A DNA stretch of 64,000 nucleotides from Microbotryomycetes sp. JL201 (taxonomy: Eukaryota; Basidiomycota; Microbotryomycetes): positions 124,001 through 188,000 of the forward strand of contig JAQYUZ010000014.1 of the NCBI GenBank assembly GCA_033819885.1, in the 5' to 3' direction. Position numbers and translations under genes: made by a program. Of this stretch, positions 32,045 to 45,734 are shown piece after piece. A model generated the notes under the pieces. It had not been told where the DNA came from, did no database searches, and saw only the letters and a list, made by a program, of their open reading frames with translations. Position 1 is the first letter of the stretch. Each line of letters starts with the position of its first letter.

Positions 32045-35000
32045 TCACCACTCGAAATCGGCTTCTGCACTCTCTTGAGCCCAAACAAACTTTTCGTACA
32101 AGGTCTTACTGAAGACTTTGTTGATCGGTACGTCGTACTTTTTGCACCAAGCGACAGATATGCGAGGATCCTGAAACGCGATCAACCAGAAAGTTTAGCT
32201 CGAGGAACGGGTGTTTGGGCGAGAAAGAAAGGAAAAACTGGCAACGTAAGAGCAAAGATGCAAGACTTACGATATAATTAATCTTTGAAGTGCTCAAAGC
32301 GATTTCTTTGCCTTCGTCTTTGTCTGTCGCGTTCGTCTTTGCCACTTTGATCCTCTCGTCCAACTTTTCGATCTGAGCTTTCAACTTTGAAGGATCCGTC
32401 TCGTTTGCTTCGTACTTCATCTTTCGTTCGTGAGCCAGTTTCTTGGCCAAGTCGTCCGCAGCTTTTAGTCGTTCTTTTAGTTCAGAATCCTTCATCGGCT
32501 TTTCGTTTTCTTCTTGCAACTTTTGATTCTCCTTGTCAAATTTTTTACGAATCTTTTCACGTTCGCGCTCGACGAGGTCGTGTTCGTGCTCGACGATCCA
32601 CTCGTCCTCCAAGTCTGATTCGTCTTCACCGTACAATCTGACGCGAGCGCGCGCAAACGTGTTAGCAACAAGTCGTCAAGAGCGAGCGGCAGTTGACGAG
32701 ACGAAATCTCACTTTTTGTACTTTTTGTCCTGCTTGATCAACGACTTGCGTAATTTCATCCTCTGGTACTTGAGGTCACGAATCTTGTCCGTCATTTTCT
32801 CCATCGCAGCGGCGTGACCTTTCGACACTGCACGTTGATGGTTGCACAAAATGGCAACCATGCGATTGGCGCGGTTGTAGAACAAAAGTTTGTCGGCAAC
32901 GGACGCGTCGGCAGGCGTGTCTTTCAGTTGCTGTGCAAACGTCCAAGACGCGTTATAAGTACGGAACACCTTGGCGGTCAGTCCGTCCATGTACGATGTC
33001 AGGTATTTGTTGAGTGTGCTCGTCTGTTCACATGACGACGGCAACAGCGGCACAATCTGGTCAGTCATCATTTGGCGAACGAGGCGAACCAACACCCTCA
33101 GACGTACGTTCAACCTGTCAAACAGCATGTCACCAACGTCTTTAGGCTCTTTCTTGAAGATCTTGAGGTTCTTGAAGATTTGCTCATCGACTTCGACTTC
33201 ATTGTAAAACCTGATAGAATCTTTGCCCAAAAAGTCAAATGTAACTTTGGTCGGGGGCGTCAACGTTACATGCTCGTAGCGCAATGAGCAGCAGCCGACA
33301 GTGTCGGCCTCGTCGTCGCCCTTTTCATTGCCAGCTCGCAAAGCAAAGCGGTCAATCAAGTACATGGCTGTAGCTCGTTGACGGGTCGCCATCTCCTTGT
33401 CCTTCAAGTCACGCGTGTAGTCACGACGGATGCGGTCAATGTGTTGCTACAGAAAGCATTCCGTGTTGTCACTCAGTCACACAACCAAACCGACGCGACA
33501 CAGAAGACTGACCTTGAGCGCACGAGCTTTTTCAAACTTTTTAAAGTCGCTCTGACCCTTGAGTGAAGAGCCGGCGGCCAAAAACACGTATTTGACATTG
33601 TTGTTGACATTTTCCTTCCACGTGGCGAGCCATGTGACTTTGTCGTCGTGCACAATGTCGCCCCATTGGTGGCCGGCAGGCGGTTCTGGCACCTTGACGC
33701 CTTTGCCGATATTGATCGTGATCTGCTCCGGCCGAACACGAGTCTACATTATTGGAGAGAACATGTCCGCTGCTCAGTCTGGAATTGGTCCACCCATCGA
33801 TCAAGCGCACGAACCTTGAGCATGCCCGTCTTTGGATGTTGGCCGCGACCCCTGAACAAGCCCGGTGGTTCGATCCTGAAGTTGCCAACTTTTTCTTTGC
33901 GTCCATCGAGCAAGCACCACTTGAATGGTTCTTCAATCTCGTCCCGAGCCGCCTTGTTGGCCTTCTTTTGTGCGGCCGTCAAAGATTTCTTCTTTTCCTT
34001 TTCGGTCTCCAGGTAGGCAAAGATGGGAGTAAAGTCGCATTTTCCATAGTCTTTGATGCGAGTGCCGTCGAGCTGTGATCCGGACAAAGCATCAGCGGAC
34101 CGCGCAATAAGCTTTGTAGAAGCATTTTGTGCGACTGACGGGAGGATGAACCTCAAGGACCTTTTTGAAACTACTGAAAAAGTTGTCGACGAATGTCGGG
34201 TTTTTGACATAGTCGGTTTCGAGAAGAGCGGCGTAGAATGAAGCGACTTCTTCAGCCTCGGGAGGCAACGTGACGGGTTTGCCTGTTGCGTCCGCTGTCA
34301 GCGCACACACTTTTGGACGAAATAACAGAGTCGCGAGCCTCACCATCGTACTTCATCTTGACGCCGTGCGGCTCGTATTCCGGAGGGAACAGCACACCGT
34401 TATGCTCGAGCGTCTTCCACTGGTGATAGCGACGCGAGGTGGACCAATGTACCGTATTAATCAGCGGTGAACACGGTGATAGAGGGCGAAGGGGGCAATG
34501 ACTGACCTTTGTCTCATTGTTCTGATCGTGCTCCCACCATTTGTACGTGTCCGTGCCCGATTCTGAGCCAGCGTCCTCATCTTCTTCCTTTTTAGCTTTG
34601 CCCTTGCCCTTGCTCTTTGACGAGACGGCGGCTTTCTGAGGCGTCGACGCGTTAGATTCTGTTTTTACCTTTTTCGCAGCAGGTTTTTTGGCTTTTGCTG
34701 CAGGCGCCTTCTTCCTCTTTGCAGCAGCTGCGCGTTTCGCGAGTGGCTCATCCGCCTCACTGTCACTGTCTTGATCTGATGGCTCTGGAGTGAGCTCGGC
34801 CATGTCCGAGTCTTCGTCCGAGACATAGTCAGTTTTTTTGCGTTGGGCAGGCTTTGAAGACGAGGACGAAGACGAGGTTTTCGAGGCGCGCTTGGCGGAC
34901 GTGGTCGGCTGCTTTTTCTTGTTCTTGCCGGCAGCAGCAGCTGCTTTCTGAGCGAGCGGTTTGTCGTCCTCTGATGACGAGTCGTTGGCATCTTGGTCCA

Positions 35001-35606
35001 TTTTTTGGTCGACCTTGTCTACGAGTTGGCCGACTTTTTGTTCAAGCTCGGCTTCCTTTTCGAGTTGCTGCTTGACCTGTTGTTGTTTGACGTCGCTGTC
35101 ATCGCGGCCGTTTGAGTGGCCATTATTGAGCCTGTCTACGAGAGGCTTGTCGTCTTCGCTGTCGTCCTCGTCCGAGCCTGTGGTGAAGATTGCGAGTTTA
35201 CGTGCAGAGTCACGTGGTGCGATCCCGTTCGTTTCTGTCGCTCCGGTCAAGTCGACCGGCGGTGGCAAGGGTGCGTTTGCCGCTTTGATCGCGTCGAGCG
35301 AGTCTGTGCGAGGGAGCGCATCAGATGCGGGCGCGACGTTGGCGTTTGCAGTAGAAGCCTGCGGCTGCTGTTCGGCCTTGACGCGCTTGAGCTGTAGGAC
35401 GCGACAGAGACCGACGTCAGCTCGACGGACGATGACAGTATGACAGACTTTTCTGTCGCGCGTGTGCGATCGCAGGGTGCGGTGCGCGGGCCGTGTGCCA
35501 GGGGTGGGTCGTGACTTGCCAATGGCGCGTCGTCGTCACTCGACGCTTCATCGTCGCTCGCCGCCTGAATCACGCGCTTTTTGTACTTTTTGTCGTCGCC
35601 GGCCAT
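32045..35606 (-). CDS. TOP1: DNA topoisomerase I (type IB)
   Basis: Relaxes supercoils in the nucleus through a 3'-phosphotyrosine intermediate. Ten exons by my joins, roughly 950 aa. The N-terminus ([20 protein letters not shown]) is a long charged Lys/Ser/Asp region with nuclear-localisation-like basic runs. The core starts at [20 protein letters not shown] and [20 protein letters not shown]. Then come [51 protein letters not shown], a charged linker coiled coil, and the catalytic Tyr in TSKINYIDPRI. It ends [16 protein letters not shown] and DFEW. Intron 1 (35392-35519, 128 nt) begins GCAAGT; no GT site gives a matching phase there. The other eight introns are GT-AG. Confidence 0.95.
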
Positions 35607-35889
35607 TGTCCAGCGCGCGGTGAGTTTCTGGGGCAGGCTACCAGACGGCGGGAGAAGCGAGGCGTGCACAACAAGGCAGGAAACAGAGCTCAACTCGACC
35701 GCAAACCGGCGCTTTTCGGTCGGCGCCCGCTTCCTCCTGACGCATCCACCAGACCAAAACCCATCCAGTCAGTCTTCCCGCACACCCCGTCCGAGCTATC
35801 TTTCGCTGACTAAAAGCTCTCGTGAGCAGTGTCGACCCAATACAGAGGTACGTCGCCTCGTCCGCCCGCCCGCGCTCCCCATCCACCAC

Positions 35890-36324
35890 ATGCACCTTCC
35901 CACGCCAGTACAACTCAAGGGTGTCGATGGCGCATACCTGACAATCTTCATTACCCCCGTCTGCAGATCCGTGGGCCAAGCGGGAGGCATGGCGCAAGGT
36001 GAGCGTCCCACCACAAGCCTGTATCGCGCCCGCTCGCTGCACCGCTGACTCTTGCTCACAAACAGTCACCCATCTTCCAAACGAGACACATGTCAGTAGC
36101 CCTAGCACCCACGCTTGATTCACCGTTCGACGCTCGCTCACCGACACACACACACACTCATTGCACGCGCTTGCCGTTCGCGCATCTGCAGGTTCCGCAA
36201 CTTGTTCCCAGGATTCGGTATTGCAGTCGTTGCCTTCACGGCATACGTTGCCTACGACGAGACGATCAACAGGGCGCACAAGGCCGTACAGGCCGCAAAG
36301 GAGGGCGACAATTCCACTCACTAG
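35890..36324 (+). CDS. Mitochondrial complex I subunit B12 (NDUFB3 homologue)
   Basis: Accessory single-span subunit of NADH:ubiquinone oxidoreductase in the membrane arm. Four tiny exons, 35890-35920, 35967-35998, 36066-36091 and 36192-36324, give 73 aa. The protein reads MHLPTPVQLKDPWAKREAWR, then KSPIFQTRHMFRNLFPGFGI and AVVAFTAYVAYDETI, matching the family's DPWAKREAWR and NLFPGFGIA signatures. The ATG was picked as the only upstream start that enters DPWAK in frame; the 46-nt first intron has a CCTGAC branch. The gene diverges from TOP1 by 283 bp. Confidence 0.85.
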
Positions 36325-36514
36325 CACGATCGCCAACGTGATAGACATCTTGTGCAGCAGTAAGAGGGAGACCACGGCCCCTCTAAACCTTGTAACAACA
36401 CTTGAGCCGCAGTTTCCATTTCTCTTGCCTCTCTCTCTCTCGTCCTCATTCTGAGCGTTCTCGCAAACAAGACTACAACAACATTGAAAGCCACTCGCAA
36501 ATCATCCATCGAGC

Positions 36515-36805
36515 TTACCCGCCCTTTGATTTTCTTCTCGCACCCCCTCTGCCACGCCCGCTCGTGCTCGTCACAGTCTTTGCCTTTTTCGCGGCAGGTT
36601 GAACCGTGTTCGGCACAACAACGTCGTCGTCATCGTCACTGATCACGAGCAAGTCTGGAGCAGGTTTCCGTTTCGTACTCGTTGTCGAATGGACTCCAGC
36701 GCTAGATGTACCCTTCAGAGAAGCTGCAACGGCCGACTGTTCGCTCGGCTTTGTCGATTTCTTGTCTGCGGACAAAGACGCTGTCGAAGTAGACACTTCC
36801 TTTGC

Positions 36806-36862
<57 letters not shown>

Positions 36863-36871
36863 ATTCTGTGT

Positions 36872-36915
<44 letters not shown>

Positions 36916-39900
36916 GCTGCTGCTGTGCCAAACTAGCGACCAAAGCAGCCTGAGCTGCTTTCCTAGTCGCCAGAGGGTCAAACTTGCTAACGAATCCAAT
37001 TCTCGCAGCCGTGATCGTCCTCCTGTAATCTTTGGCAGCGACGCTCAAACCGACGCAAGACGTTTCGAAATCAAAGTTTGCTTGAACGCCTCGACGTGTA
37101 CCTCCGTGACCACTAACGGTCGCGCTAGGGTGAGCTGAATGAGGATGAGAACTGAGGCTGTGATAATTGCTGTTGTTGTTGATCCCCGCTGTGACGGCAG
37201 CATTTGTAGTAACAGAAGCAGACGGAACCATCAACGTGTTGTTGGTCGTGCTTGGTTGAACCGTTGTCGATGTCGTCGTACCTCCAACTCCCGGCAAAGG
37301 TGTATTTGTACCAGACGACTTTGACGACATGACGTCAAAAGCGGTAAATTTGGGTACGACTTCTACAACCTTGGCCTCGAAAACTGAAACGTCGATCGGA
37401 CCCACATTCAACCTCGATTGGAAAGGCTCGATCGTTGACGTCGAGCTGCCTGACGGGTACGTTGACGCTTCTGAACATTCAAGGAGCTCCCAAGGGTTGA
37501 CATGGAAGGATCCATGAACGCCAGGCAAAGTTGACCGACCAAACAATCGGGTCAAACGAGAGACGGTACTGTCGGGCAAGTTCTCGACTTGAAGCTCGTC
37601 CGTGATAAGAGAGTACAATGGAGGGACGACAACCGAGCCATCGTTGATCGTGAACAGTATACATGCGGTCGTGTCGAGCAAGATTGATGTCAAATCGGAT
37701 TCGATCCAACACTGTTTCGACAAGGACTGATGACACTTCATTCTCAGTGCTGCCCTCTTGTGCTCGGTCACGCTCGATCGTGCAAGTTGAGCGAGAACGT
37801 GACTCACAATGGCGAGTTTGACGCACGCGACCAGATTCTCGACGAGCAAGTCGCCGAGGCCAGCTACGAATTTGGAGTCGGTACAGCGCAAGGCAATCGA
37901 CAACAAGTGACAGCAATGCAAAACAGTGTTGTTGTGCACGCCATCCTTTCTCGACGTTGAGACAAGCAGTGCATCGAGGCGCCGCCTGATCGACGACAGC
38001 AATTGCCTGAGGGCGTCCGTTCGACATGTCGCAGAAACGGATTGCAACATCGTGTTGAGCACGCGACCCACGCATCGCAAAGTCGTCAGCGGCTGAGATT
38101 GTGATTGCTCGTCGTTAGCTGCCGGTTCAGTCAACGATGTGAACGCATCTGCTAATCGTCCAAACGCGACGCTGACGAGCTGCGATCCGGTATCGCGTTT
38201 TTCGTCAGCGCACATGCTCAGAAGTTCAATGAAAGCAAACGCGGCTTGCCTCGTTCGACGCATCGCCGTGATAACACTTGACGACTTGTTCACCGAGATA
38301 CGTGTGTCCTTTACCGGAACACACTCGATCTAAGAAGTGACTCGACAGAGTGTGCAGGGCGTCTGCCTTGCTCTCGTCTGACAGCGAGCTGTCAAGTCTT
38401 AGTCGTTCGAGACAAGCTTGGACTTCGATTTTTGAGACGGACAATCGCCACATGGTCAAGCCCGACAAGAACGTGTCCCAATCTTCAGTCGAGACGAGAC
38501 TGGCAGGAGAAGCTGCAAGATCAAGGTCACTGTGATTAGCCTTGAAAGTTGACAAGCGACTGCGACATACCAGTGCTGCCGTCTTTCAAGGCTAGCAAGA
38601 CGGCCGCCAACAATTTCGGTCTGAACGTCGCAATCGCGGGGATTGAAAGCACCAAAGGACTGTCAAGCATGTTTGTTGCCAACTCTTGGGGTCGCTTGCT
38701 CGCTTCGGCCTGGAAACGTTCACAGTTCATGACGTTCATCGTCAACAATGCAACATTGCGCCTCTGTTCGAGTGTGTTGAGCGTCGCAGAGCTTGCAAAT
38801 ACATCTTGGTGAATGACGAGGAGCGAAAGACATTGGGCCATGTCTGAAAAGGACGATTGGGAGAATAATGGCGTCCTACGACTGATAGATCGATGTTTGA
38901 GGACGAGGTTGGTGGGAGTCAACACGTCAATCGTAGATGCAATGTCTGCATCCGTCGCCAGCAATGCAAACAAAGTCGTGATCGTGTTGAGCGCCTGCAT
39001 CAAGACGTGGTCGACCTGAGCGTGTTCTTTGCCGTTTCCATCGGAACCGACGCCGGCTAGCACGACGACGCCGACGAGCTGGCTCAATAATATCTTCCAA
39101 GCTGGCATGATGACGAGCGCGAGCAAGACCGAAGCCGACAACGTTTGGTCGTTGACTAGGTCAGCTAGCAAAGCCGCCAAGGCTGTCGACACTGGCCCTC
39201 CAAACATAGTCACCAACGTCGAGCTCGATAACGCCGAGACCCACTTGCCAATCTGCGGCTCGAGACCACCCGCGAGGCGATCATTGACCTCGCGTAGGAA
39301 GGCTTCAGCTGCGTGAAGGGGAATGTGGGACAGCAGGCGAACGACAGACTCGAACGCGTTGGCGCCCCAGGCTTCGTGATTGTGGTACCGATACCACAAG
39401 CGAGTACCAAGCTGGGCGATGGCATGCGGTGAGTGGTCGACTGCAAGACGCTGCACTTCGGGCAATGTCGCGGGAAGACCCTGTGTTTGGGGCTGTGTGG
39501 ACGATAGAGACTGAGACGAGACAGAACGTTAGCAAGAGGGACGGTACAGCTGATCTCTCCAGAAGACTCACGAGCAGCACTTCTTGACAATCCTGCTCGA
39601 CAAGCTCAGTCGAGGCTTGGTCCAGATGCCCTTCAGTGGCTAGTTGACGTAACAGAGACAGCATGCGCCTGTCGGCTGCAGACGAGCCCTTGTTACTCTT
39701 GTGCACGTCAAGCAGAGCTGTCGCAAGCAGCCTCAAGCCGTCCATCGCTGACCAGACGTCTCCGTGGGCAACGCAGGCGTCAAACACCTGAGACAAGACG
39801 GGCGGAGACGGTCGGGCTTCGAGTACGAGAACGAGAAACTAAAGTCGCACGGAGAGATCAGTGCCGTGCCACATCGATCTTAACTCAATAGTCCTACCTT

Positions 39901-42618
39901 TTGCAAACCGACAAAGTCGCCACAGCGTAGAAAAACCTCCGATAGGAGCGCAAAATCTTCACGAGACATTTCGAGAGTGCCGTCGACGGCAGATTTTGAA
40001 ATTTTGGCAACGCCTTGCAAAATGAACTTGCGCGTTACCGGCAAGTGAAAACCTTGCTGAGAAAGATCGTCAAGCTTGTAGAACAAGCTCGCGCAGTCTT
40101 CGCCGTCGAGGCGCAAATCGTCGGGCAAAGGCGGCAGACCAATCAAGGTCGGCACATGTCGGGAAATGTCCTGTACCAGATCCTGAATTGCTGCGTCTAG
40201 CAGAGCTCGAACGGGAAAGTTGGACCGCAGTGCAACGCGTCGACGGGCTTGTAAGGGTCCGGCGTCTTCTTGCAGAGCTACTGTCCGGAGCAAGCTTACG
40301 TGCAAAGACGGCTGGAGGAAAGGTCAAGTCAGACAAGAAGTTGGAACGCCGGCAAACAGTCCACGAACAGTTTTCTTGCGCGACAACTCTGTCTCGCCGC
40401 GAGCGATCATCCTTTGCAGATACAATGAGAAGCTCAGGACGTCAACGCGGATGAGTTCCTCAAAGAGCAACCTGATATCGTCGTCCTTGCCGCGCCTACA
40501 GCCGCCACTTGTCGCTTGCTTGTCGATCCAGTCAATGAAGGCGCTCTCAACTACATCCGTCCTACTCGAGCTCTGGCTGCTGTCGAGCGCTCTCTCTCCT
40601 TTCTCCACTTTGAGTAGGCTCGCGACCGCGTACCTTCGATGTGCTCCGTGACGATCCGCTGTCGTGGCCCATGAAAACATCATAGGCAGTTCGACATGCA
40701 AAGGTCGCTTTCGCCGCCGCTTGTGAAATAAGTTTTTGTGACAAGAGGTCAACGACATTGGAAATGCGATTTCATCGAGCGTGTGAATCGTGTCGAGGTC
40801 GTCTGGTTCCGTGCTGTCTTCATCTTCGGTGCTCTTGCTTGCCGCCACGTTTCGGTCTTGCAAGTCGCAGAGCTCCCTCTTGATCGTGCGTTTCAATGCT
40901 GGTTCTTCAAGCTCGAGCAAAGCTTTTTCTATTGTGCTTGCAGACGCGTGCCACAGAGGGGATGAGACGAATGCGTCTGGCAGTGACAGAAAGATGGTCC
41001 GAACGAGAACGACGATTGATGAAGTCATTGACGCTGTGAGCGTTGATTGCAGCGAGGACGAGTTTAACTGTAAAACCATGAAAAGATGGTGAGCGGTTGC
41101 GCGTGTTATCGAGTCAACGACGACTCGCCTCTGCCAGTCTGACGAGACTACAAGCTACGAGTCGGCCAGCGAGCGGCTCGAACGCGAAAAATTCGCCGAC
41201 AAATTCTTCCGCCAAGAAGAGCGCAAAGGGCAGCTGAGCAACATTGCTCGTCTGCACCTGCTTGATGATGAAACGCAGAAAAGCGTCGCCTTCGATCAAC
41301 TGTTCTTCATATAGCATTTCCAGCAGTCTCAGTCTGAGGACAGGCGAGATTGAATCAGCTTGCTGCGCCTTCCTGAAGGCTTCATGATGACTGACGACCA
41401 AGAAAAGCGCGATGTCCACTCGGCCCTCAGACTGGCGTCCGTCATTATGGCTCGTTTCTCTAATCCTATACGACGAGCAGGTATTGTTGACATGGTAGCA
41501 GACGCCCCCGACTTTGAGCTGGCGTCGATGCTGATCTCTGCGAGTTGCTTGGACACGAACTGAAGCAATGCAGAGGTCCATTCGCGTTCGAAATTGGCCG
41601 TGATAGCGGCGGCCGAGTGCGATTGACCGCTGGCCGCCTTCATGCGGACTTGATGTTGCTGCAGATCAGCGGACAGATGAGCCACTGAGTGCTTTGCGGA
41701 GCAGCACGAAGCACATGCACATACAATCTCACTTGCGCCCGACGCCCTGATGAACCATGCGGCGCGGGTCAGTGGCACATTGCGCTTGTACATGTTTTCA
41801 AGCAACGATGTGTCTTTGAGGCTGCCCGACACGTTTGGGATCAATGGGTATAGTTTGGAGAGCGGTACTGTGCTGTTTGCAAGGTCGTTGAACCACAGTT
41901 CTCGCTTGTGGTCAGAGAGCATGGCTCGTTTCGGGAGCTTGAAAGCAAAAGACCTGTGCAACAGCAGAGAGGAGGTCAGCCCTTTTGTCATGAGACAGCG
42001 ATGTGATGTCAAACTGACTCGAATGAAGGCAGGTTCTGACGCTGGCGGGCCAAGACGGCGTCGCAGAGTTGTGACAGATTGCTGAGAATGTTTGATGTCT
42101 TGAGCTTTTCATAGATGAGCTGATGGGCCGAGAACGTCTCGGTCTGTGTGCGTTGTAGCATGTTTCAGCAATTGTGCGCTTTGCGGTGGCGTACATGAAC
42201 TGACGGGCACCACCACTCGGGACGGGTACCCGCTCTTGACGGCCTGCTCCGTCAGTTGATCCTCGTCTTGGCCGTCGCAGGTGGGGTAGAACTGAGGGTA
42301 GCTGATGCTGTCCTGCGCCGCCGCTGCTGCGATCGCGCTGTTGTCGCTGTCGGGTGCTGCTCCTGCCGTTGCCGCTGGCAACCTCGCCAGCCACGGCGCT
42401 CTCCACGACGGCGGCGCGAGATGGTACCTGTGCAGCCCATTCTGTGAGAGAATGTCATCGAGCGCAGACGGCGCAAACGTGTGCGACGTATTGCTCAAGC
42501 CGGTCGTCGAGGATGACACGGCGTGCGTTCCACTGCCTGGCGTCGCTGCACTACTGTGCAACGAGGGCGACGGCCCTGGTGGCAGTCGTTTGCCACCTGG
42601 CCGCGCGCTCGATGCCAT
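36515..42618 (-). CDS. SRB8: Mediator complex subunit 12 (SRB8) with poly-Q C-terminus
   Basis: Part of the CDK8 kinase module of Mediator, which regulates RNA polymerase II. The span holds about 13 short introns and roughly 1,750 codons. N-terminal signatures: YPQFYPTCDGQDEDQLTEQ, FSAHQLIYEKLKTSNILSNL, then the Med12 block FAFKLPKRAMLSDHKRELWF, NDLANSTVPLSKLYPLIPN and NVPLTRAAWFIRASGASEI. The middle has the helical Med12-LCEWAV-type text (SPVLRLRLLEMLYEEQLIEG; GKGHTYLGEQVVKCYHG). The C-terminus has two poly-Gln tracts and a basic GRGRGGARRKSKGG end. The intron at 38180-38249 starts GCAAGC. Start at 42618 (MASSARPGGK) is the first ATG in frame; several internal exon borders are not individually checked. 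Confidence 0.88.
36808..36926 (-). repeat. Two adjacent poly-Gln codon repeats in MED12
   Basis: On the coding strand, a run of mainly CAA codons (about 36869-36915) is followed, after a QTQNQ break, by a run of CAG codons (about 36808-36858). Together they give about 40 Gln. Different codons in the two halves point to separate expansions. Confidence 0.9.
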
Positions 42619-42810
42619 ACGCCCGGCCGCTGTGGCAGGAACGAGTGCCACCGGCCGATCAAACCCGCAGCAGTTTTGTGCCGAGAGATAATCCTTTCCG
42701 TCCGCCTGAACTATTGGACTTTTACACACCGCCCCTCACCGTTTGTCCTCGATTGTTCTTGACCACATTCACCTGACCGCTAGTCACTCGTTTCTTTGCC
42801 TCGGCATACG

Positions 42811-45270
42811 ATGATCGGCTCTTTGCCGTTCGTAGCCACCGTCGCGCTCGTGGCCGCCGTGGCGACAGGTCCGGCCCTCGCAGCTCGCCACGATCAGCAG
42901 CAGGCCTCGTTCGGTCGCTCACCAGGATTGCACAGGTTCCACAAGCGCATGCAGGACGTCTCTGGTCTCGACGGCGTTGTCAACCACGAGTGAGTCTCGT
43001 CGAACGCGCCCGTGTGCGCACAGGCCTCGCGCCTCGCGCATCCCCTTACAATCGCATGCAGCGTCACACGCGCGCTCGACCAAACGAAACAAGCGCGTCA
43101 AGTGGGTGCTGGCGTGCCTAGCATGTCCCCCTGCGACATGGCTGTCCCGTTTGACGCGCTTTTCTTTCGACGCGACTGGCTTCGCGCGGACGCTCCTTGC
43201 GCTAAATGGAGCGCACCGCCGCCGCTTCCACCGGCGAGGAATGCTATACTCTCGCGCTCGGAGCCCAGCATGCTCACCGATGGTCTCTTCCAACAAACAG
43301 CTTTCTCGTAAATGACCGTGCACGCGTCTCGAAAAAATTCACATCCGCCCAGGCAAACTACAAATTCAACTCGGCGCACGAGCCAGCGTCGGCCATCCGG
43401 AAGCGGCACGAGTCGCTCCTCGACAAGGCCAGGCAACTCGAGAAGCGTGCACCTGCAAATTCGAAGGGATCGGTCGAGCTGACAGACTACTGTGAGCGGC
43501 GAACCTGTCAAGAGTTCCGGTCACGTGACCTAACCTACCGTTGCAAACAGTCTCGGGCGGCCACGATGCCATGTATTTCGGGCCAGCATCAATCGGCACG
43601 CCACCACAATCATTCGATATGGTATTTGACACGGGCTCGGCCGACGTGTGGGTACCGGCGCCAAACAGCAAATCCCAACACAAGAAATTCAGCGTCGCCG
43701 CGTCGTCTTCGATCGAGACATCCACTGCAGAGTGGGACATCCGGTATGGAACAGGCGAGTCGCGGGGATTCTTGGCTCGAGATGTCGTCACTATCGGCGG
43801 ATACAAGATCGACCAACAAATCTTTGCTCTGGCGAACCAATCCGCACCTGTACTCGAGGCCTTGCCGTCCGACGGCGTTGTCGGACTCGGATTCAGTACG
43901 ATCGCAACTTCGGGCGCACCGACTCCGTTCGAAAACTTGATCTCTAGCAAAGCCGTCCAGAACCCGTACTTTGGCTTCCATTTGCAGCGCGCTCGTGACT
44001 TGACCTCGAAGTCGAGCGGCCAGATTGGTGGCGGTGAATTATGCATCGGTTGCATGGACAACTCGAAATTCTCGGGATCGATCAACTGGGTCAAAGTTTC
44101 CAACCCGGGATACTGGGAAGTGCCGAGCGATGGAGTCGCCATCGACGGCGATGTCTTGTCTGGCACATCATTCAGTGCCGCTATTGACACTGGCACAACG
44201 TGAGCATGCTTCTCTCTGTGACTTTACTCCTGCGGGGCCTGACCGAATTGTCGTCAGTTTGATCTACATTCCGCGTTCGGCGGCGCAAGCCATGTACTCT
44301 AAGATTGGAGGCAAGGAGCGAGGAAATGGCGAATGGACAGTGCCCTGCGCCTCGACGTTCTCTAGCATCGCACTCTCGTTCGGCGGGCAGCAATATCAAA
44401 TGCCGCTGGCGGACGTGTTCCTTGGCTGTCAGTGCGAACTTTGGAGGTTTTCGAGGCGGTTGACTGACAGGCTACTGCAGACGCCAGCGCAGGAGACACT
44501 GAAAACTGTATACTCGGCATCCTTGGCATTGACCAGTACGACGCTGATGGCAACGTCGTTGCCATTGTCGGAGACTTGTTCCTAAAGGCTGTCTATTCTG
44601 TGTTTTCCTACTCTCAAAACGGCTCGCCGGCAGTCGGATTCGGCGCCTCGTCAGCATCGAAATCCAACACGCCTACCAAGGCGGCAAGCGGAGCTTCCTC
44701 GGCGGCAGCAACATCAACCAGCGTCTTCAAGGCGACGGGAGTCGCAAACGTAGAAACGGTGCCTGTTGCTTCCGCTTCCGCATTCAAGCCCACAGCGGCA
44801 CCAGCGGCAACGAGCGCAGCCTTTTCAGCTTCTGGAAGCAAAAGCGGAAAGCACACGTCTGCTTCGGAGAGCGAAGACGACAGTCTGAGCTCGGCTTCAA
44901 GCTCGTTTGATGGTGCGGTCGTGGCTGGGTGAGCTGCATAGGCAGAGACTGTTCTATCTACTTCGACTGACAGAGTCTGAATTCGAACGACGAATATAGT
45001 GGCTTCACGTTCACCGTGTTTTCAACACATGGCGATGATCTCGAAGCCGTGACGCCAACCTCGACCATGTCTTCCGCCACAGTGTCGTCTTCTTCGCTCG
45101 ATTCGCTCGTCACCGAAGTGGTCACGGCAACATCTGATCCCAACGCCGAAGCTGCTTCGGCCGAAGCGACAAACGACAGTCTCCCGATGTCGAGCGGTAC
45201 GTCCTTGACGAGCTCGGCAACGTTTGCGCTTGCCTGCCTCGTCGCATCAATCGTTGCTCTCCTGTCATAG
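42811..45270 (+). CDS. Secreted, probably GPI-anchored pepsin-type aspartic protease
   Basis: A1-family endoprotease of the yapsin type at the cell surface. The start MIGSLPFVATVALVAAVATG is a signal peptide. A propeptide follows with a dibasic region ending ARQLEKRAP. The catalytic domain begins GHDAMYFGPASIGTPPQSFD; the active-site Asp motifs are FDTGSADVW and IDTGTTLIY, and the flap is IRYGTGESRGFL. After the second lobe (GILGIDQYDADGNVVAIVGD) comes a long Ser/Ala/Thr-rich stalk and a C-terminal hydrophobic tail (TFALACLVASIVALLS) fitting a GPI signal. Clear introns fall at about 42990-43061, 43492-43551, 44201-44258, 44429-44480 and 44930-45000. The propeptide region (43107-43355) has an unresolved exon join. 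Confidence 0.88.
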
Positions 45271-45734
45271 ACGCGACGCGCCGGGGAAGGGTATCTGGGA
45301 TACCCTCCCACCTCTCTCGGCTCCCCTTTCGAGCTCGTACCTGGTTCTGGTAATCTGTTTGGTGCGGACAGTCGGCTGGGGAGGCACAGAAACAGACACT
45401 TTGTTTTGTACACTCATTTATCTATTCAGGACAGCAGCAGAGCGCTGCATCATTGCATTTCGATTTCATCGTTGATCATGAGCGGCGCCCCGAGGGTAGC
45501 TTGAGCGCGAAAGTCCCATTGGGTTATATTCTGCTCCGTGGTGCACCGCATCCGCCCGACAAAGACAACTGCCATGACTTTTTGGCAGGTGTCGTCAGCG
45601 TCGGGCGCTCGGGCCTCTGCCTCTTGCGCTTCTACACTGCACCCTCTGTTCGACTCGAACTCATCTGGCGTACGGTCGACGACCCAGATAGCTCATTCGA
45701 TTCGTTCATCGTCACTTGTGTTCTGAGAGCAACG
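45271..45734. other. Intergenic region between protease and RPN9
   Basis: A 464-bp gap between two rightward genes. Just after the protease stop, an 8-bp inverted repeat with a 3-nt loop (AGGGTATC-TGG-GATACCCT, 45288-45306) could fold in the 3' UTR. The RPN9 frame stays open upstream to 45453, but no in-frame ATG precedes the one at 45735, so this is 5' UTR and promoter. Confidence 0.4.
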
